Assembly (NCBI GenBank): GCA_022616415.1
Contig: JAKEEU010000143.1
Coordinates: 1-53,790, forward strand
Direction of reading: 5' to 3'
Source: Candidatus Zhuqueibacterota bacterium
GTDB taxonomy: Bacteria; Zhuqueibacterota; Zhuqueibacteria; Zhuqueibacterales; Zhuqueibacteraceae
DNA: 53,790 nt
Position numbers and translations under genes: made by a program. Each line of letters starts with the position of its first letter. Positions within the stretch are counted from its first letter, which is position 1. The notes under the pieces are model-generated. The model was not told the DNA's origin. It saw only the letters and a program-made list of their open reading frames with translations, and ran no database searches. Of this stretch, positions 51,494 through 53,790 are shown one piece after another.

Positions 51494-52612
51494 TTAAAAG
51501 CCTAAAATTTTATTTGCCACTGTTAAAACTTCCGCCGGCAGAACCTCGCGCATGCAGCGAAAATGGCCACGCGGACATTGGCGATAACCGAGATGGCTGC
51601 ATGGCCGACAATTCAAATCATGGTTTTCGACGACGCGCGAAGTGGCAATCTGCGGGAAAAAACCCAACTCCCGCGTTGTGGAGCCGAAAATGGCGATTAG
51701 CGGCGTGCCAACGGCTTCGGCGACGTGCATGAGGCCGGAATCGTTGGCGACCAGCAATTGGCAGCGCTTGATCACGGCAGCGGAAGCCAACAGTGAAAGC
51801 GCGCCGGTCAGATCGATAAAACGCGCCCGCATTTGACCGGAATTCGCAGAAAGCTTTCGCGCTGATTCCACACGCTTTGCCACAATCTTGGCGAGGCCGA
51901 AATCGTGCGGCCCGCCGAGCACGACGACTTGATTTCCCGAATTCATAAACTCCGCCGCCAATTCGCCAAAATATTCCGGCGGCCAGCGTTTGGTGAAATA
52001 ACCGGCGCCCGGCGCCAGCCCAATCAAAGGCAGATCGGGTTGCCAGTTATTTTCTGCCAATGTGCGCGCGGCTTCCTGCTCTTCGTTAGCGCTCCAAAAT
52101 AATTCGAGCCAGCGTTCCAAACCAGGCGCCGGCGTCGCCGTAATTCCGAGCGGCGCGGCGGCGGCGAGATAACGTTGATAAATCGGCGGTATCTCGCGCA
52201 TGAAATTGATTTTGGTCTTGACAAAAAGCCAGCGCCGCAAGACGTGCTTGCGATGCCGCAAAACCTGGCGCGGTTTGGCGGCGTGGACCAAATAGCGCGA
52301 GCGAAAATTTTTATGAATGTCCAACACCACGTCGTAATGCTCATGCTGCAAGCGCTTTCCGAGCGACCGCAGCTCAGTCCACCCGCCCGCCGGATTCAAC
52401 TCGTAAAGACAATCGATCTCCGGATGATGGCGCAGCACGTCGGCGAAATCCGTTTTCACTACAAAATCCAACTTTGCCTGTGGATGCTTTTGGCGCAGGG
52501 CGCGAAGCAGCGGCGTGGCCAGCAAAATGTCACCAATAGCGCTGAGCCGAATGATGAGAATTTTTTCCGGCGACGCAGTATGCGCACTCAAAGGGCTTGC
52601 ACCGAAAGTCAA
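51494..52612 (-). CDS. Glycosyltransferase family 9 (heptosyltransferase type)
   Basis: A 372-residue GT9 glycosyltransferase related to ADP-heptose:LPS heptosyltransferases. N-terminal nucleotide-sugar domain ILIIRLSAIGDILLATPLLRALRQKHP; C-terminal GLAPGAGYFTKRWPPEYFGELAA, VVVLGGPHDFGLA and the substrate loop LVANDSGLMHVAEAVGTPLIAIFGSTTRELGFFP. It also has a C-terminal C-rich patch (NCRPCSHLGYRQCPRGHFRC) that resembles a metal-binding knot seen in some of these enzymes. It probably builds the core of LPS. It lies four bases before the UXS stop, and with it forms a polysaccharide unit. Confidence 0.9.
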   Translation of the reverse strand: MTFGASPLSAHTASPEKILIIRLSAIGDILLATPLLRALRQKHPQAKLDFVVKTDFADVLRHHPEIDCLYELNPAGGWTELRSLGKRLQHEHYDVVLDIHKNFRSRYLVHAAKPRQVLRHRKHVLRRWLFVKTKINFMREIPPIYQRYLAAAAPLGITATPAPGLERWLELFWSANEEQEAARTLAENNWQPDLPLIGLAPGAGYFTKRWPPEYFGELAAEFMNSGNQVVVLGGPHDFGLAKIVAKRVESARKLSANSGQMRARFIDLTGALSLLASAAVIKRCQLLVANDSGLMHVAEAVGTPLIAIFGSTTRELGFFPQIATSRVVENHDLNCRPCSHLGYRQCPRGHFRCMREVLPAEVLTVANKILGF

Positions 52613-52615
52613 ATT

Positions 52616-53569
52616 TCATTCATAATAAGCGCCGGCCGTGGTCCCCCGCTGCTTAAACCAGGCGATCGTGCCCGTGAGACCTTCTTCGAGATTCACGCGC
52701 GGCTGCCAGTCGAGCAATTGTTTGGCCAGAGAGATGTCGGGCTGGCGAATTTGCGGATCATCCACCGGCAACGGCTTGTAGATGATCGGGCTTTTGCTGC
52801 CGGTCACTTTGATCACCATTTCCGCCATTTCTTTGATCGTCATCTCGTGCGGATTGCCGAGGTTGACCGGCTCGTGATAATCGGAAACCAGGAGCCGATA
52901 AATGCCCTCGATGAGATCGTCGACGTAACAAAAGCTGCGGGTTTGCGAGCCGTCGCCAAAAACCGTGAGCGGCTCATCGCGCAGCGCCTGCGGAATGAAA
53001 GTCGGAATGGCGCGGCCATCCTTGGGTCGCATGCGCGGGCCGTACGTGTTAAAGATGCGCACGATCTTCGTATTCACGCCGTGATAGCGATGATACGCCA
53101 TGGTCAATGCCTCGGCAAAACGCTTGGCCTCGTCGTACACGCCGCGCGGGCCGACCGGATTGACGTTGCCCCAGTAATCTTCGCGCTGCGGGTGCTCCAA
53201 CGGGTCGCCATAAACTTCGGAAGTGGAAGCGAGCAGAAACGTCGCCTTTTTTTCTTTGGCGAGCCCCAGGGCTTTGTGGGTGCCGAGCGCTCCGACTTTC
53301 AAAGTTTGAATCGGCATTTGCAGATAATCTTTCGGGCTTGCCGGCGAGGCAAAATGGAGCACGTAATCTATCGGCCCGTCGACATAAATATATTCAGTCA
53401 CGTCGTGTTTGATGAATTTGAATTGCTCGACGTGGACGTGCTCGATATTGGCAATCGAGCCCGTCGATAAATTGTCCATGCAAATGACTTCGTGCCCTTT
53501 TTTGAGCAAGTATTCACAGATGTGGGATCCGAGAAAGCCGGCTCCGCCGGTGACAAGTGATCGTGGCAT
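52616..53569 (-). CDS. UDP-glucuronate decarboxylase (UXS type)
   Basis: A 317-residue extended SDR enzyme that converts UDP-glucuronate to UDP-xylose, or to the related 4-keto pentose for lipid A modification. The Rossmann motif [11 protein letters not shown] is at the start, [32 protein letters not shown] marks UXS, the catalytic Ser region is [16 protein letters not shown], and the Tyr/Lys pair is [13 protein letters not shown]. It is the first gene of a two-gene operon with the GT9 enzyme, both for cell-surface polysaccharide. Confidence 0.93.
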   Translation of the reverse strand: MPRSLVTGGAGFLGSHICEYLLKKGHEVICMDNLSTGSIANIEHVHVEQFKFIKHDVTEYIYVDGPIDYVLHFASPASPKDYLQMPIQTLKVGALGTHKALGLAKEKKATFLLASTSEVYGDPLEHPQREDYWGNVNPVGPRGVYDEAKRFAEALTMAYHRYHGVNTKIVRIFNTYGPRMRPKDGRAIPTFIPQALRDEPLTVFGDGSQTRSFCYVDDLIEGIYRLLVSDYHEPVNLGNPHEMTIKEMAEMVIKVTGSKSPIIYKPLPVDDPQIRQPDISLAKQLLDWQPRVNLEEGLTGTIAWFKQRGTTAGAYYE

Positions 53570-53609
53570 AGTTGCTTCTCCTGAGGCTGTGCGTCAAATC
53601 ATGCTCTGG

Positions 53610-53790
53610 TTAAAAAATCTCCAATTTTTCTTGCAGCGCTTTAGTGGCACGCCATTGCAGTTTCTCCCCTTCGAAGTAAATGATCATCGCCTCAATTTCC
53701 GGCAAAGAATCAGCCAATGCGATTCCACGCTCCGGCCCCAAAACGAAAAGCGCCGTGGAAAGTGCGTCCGCCTGAATCGATGTTTTCGCC
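53610..53790 (-). CDS. apbE: ApbE-type FAD:protein FMN transferase, partial
   Basis: The 3' end of a gene cut by the window edge. The minus strand reads KTSIQADALSTALFVLGPER, then GIALADSLPEIEAMIIYFEGEK, ending in EKLEIF and a stop at 53610. The DALSTALFVLGPE block is the conserved C-terminal metal-binding part of ApbE (Asp of the DA-x-T motif). ApbE attaches FMN to threonine in RNF/NQR-type complexes. The rest lies outside the window. Confidence 0.8.
   Translation of the reverse strand, partial: AKTSIQADALSTALFVLGPERGIALADSLPEIEAMIIYFEGEKLQWRATKALQEKLEIF

Noticed and set aside
1..53790. tRNA, rRNA or CRISPR genes
   Set aside because: I looked for cloverleaf or rRNA signatures and regular repeat-spacer arrays on both strands and saw none. 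Dedicated tools (tRNAscan-SE, Infernal) could still find a missed one.

Overview
The window looks like chromosome of an uncultured bacterium of the Fibrobacterota-Chlorobiota-Bacteroidota (FCB) side of the tree, most like KSB1/Calditrichota-type genomes. This is an inference from gene content. The clearest signs are large secreted beta-propeller and protease proteins ending in the sorting-type tail NPFNPET...SGVYF...K+M-LLR, a TonB-dependent B12 receptor, TolC-type exporters, and an ArgRS whose HIGH motif reads NIVS. No 16S gene, tRNA, transposase or CRISPR array was seen.

Layout. 1-5.3 kb: a decayed exporter locus (DUF4136 lipoprotein, TolC, frameshifted HlyD-type adaptor, and one open frame made of pieces of an ABC ATPase, an ABC permease and a second DUF4136 protein). 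5.3-16.9 kb: mostly housekeeping (hydrolase, RMDN-like TPR protein, zinc-ribbon rhomboid, hemW, lepB, lepA, rnr, a glmM-type mutase). 17-19.2 kb: an accessory insert with a BrnT/BrnA toxin-antitoxin set and a ParA-type ATPase with a partner, lying between two phosphohexomutase genes. 19.3-26.3 kb: a minus-strand translation/transcription block (rho, rpmE, yqhQ-like, a retropepsin pair, prfA, prmC, phosphomannomutase). 26.7-31.4 kb: an orphan sugar-ABC ATPase, a DUF433 antitoxin with a PIN-toxin remnant, and a btuB-like receptor behind a cobalamin riboswitch with its own attenuator. 31.5-42.5 kb: a cluster of secreted and lipoprotein genes, with decayed and duplicated pieces, next to an AraC-family regulator. 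42.8-53.8 kb: sbcD-sbcC, larC, yjbQ, a PfkB kinase, an in-frame rsfS-argS fusion, a heptosyltransferase-like GT9, a UDP-glucuronate decarboxylase, and the 3' end of apbE.

The most notable signal is in 39.7-42.5 kb. Three promoters share one design: TTGACA, a 17-bp spacer and a good -10, immediately preceded by two direct repeats of CGCAAATGGG exactly 20 bp apart. They drive three secreted/lipoprotein units beside an AraC-type regulator with a degenerate receiver-like N-terminus. I infer a small self-contained surface-protein regulon.

A second window-wide signal is intergenic inverted repeats. At least nine are present, in several sequence families, and in most of them each arm is itself built from two tandem near-copies of a short motif. 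One of them encodes the last residues of LarC.

Two single-base frameshifts (about 3339 and 36163) and the three-gene mosaic should be checked against reads, because a draft or metagenome assembly could create them.
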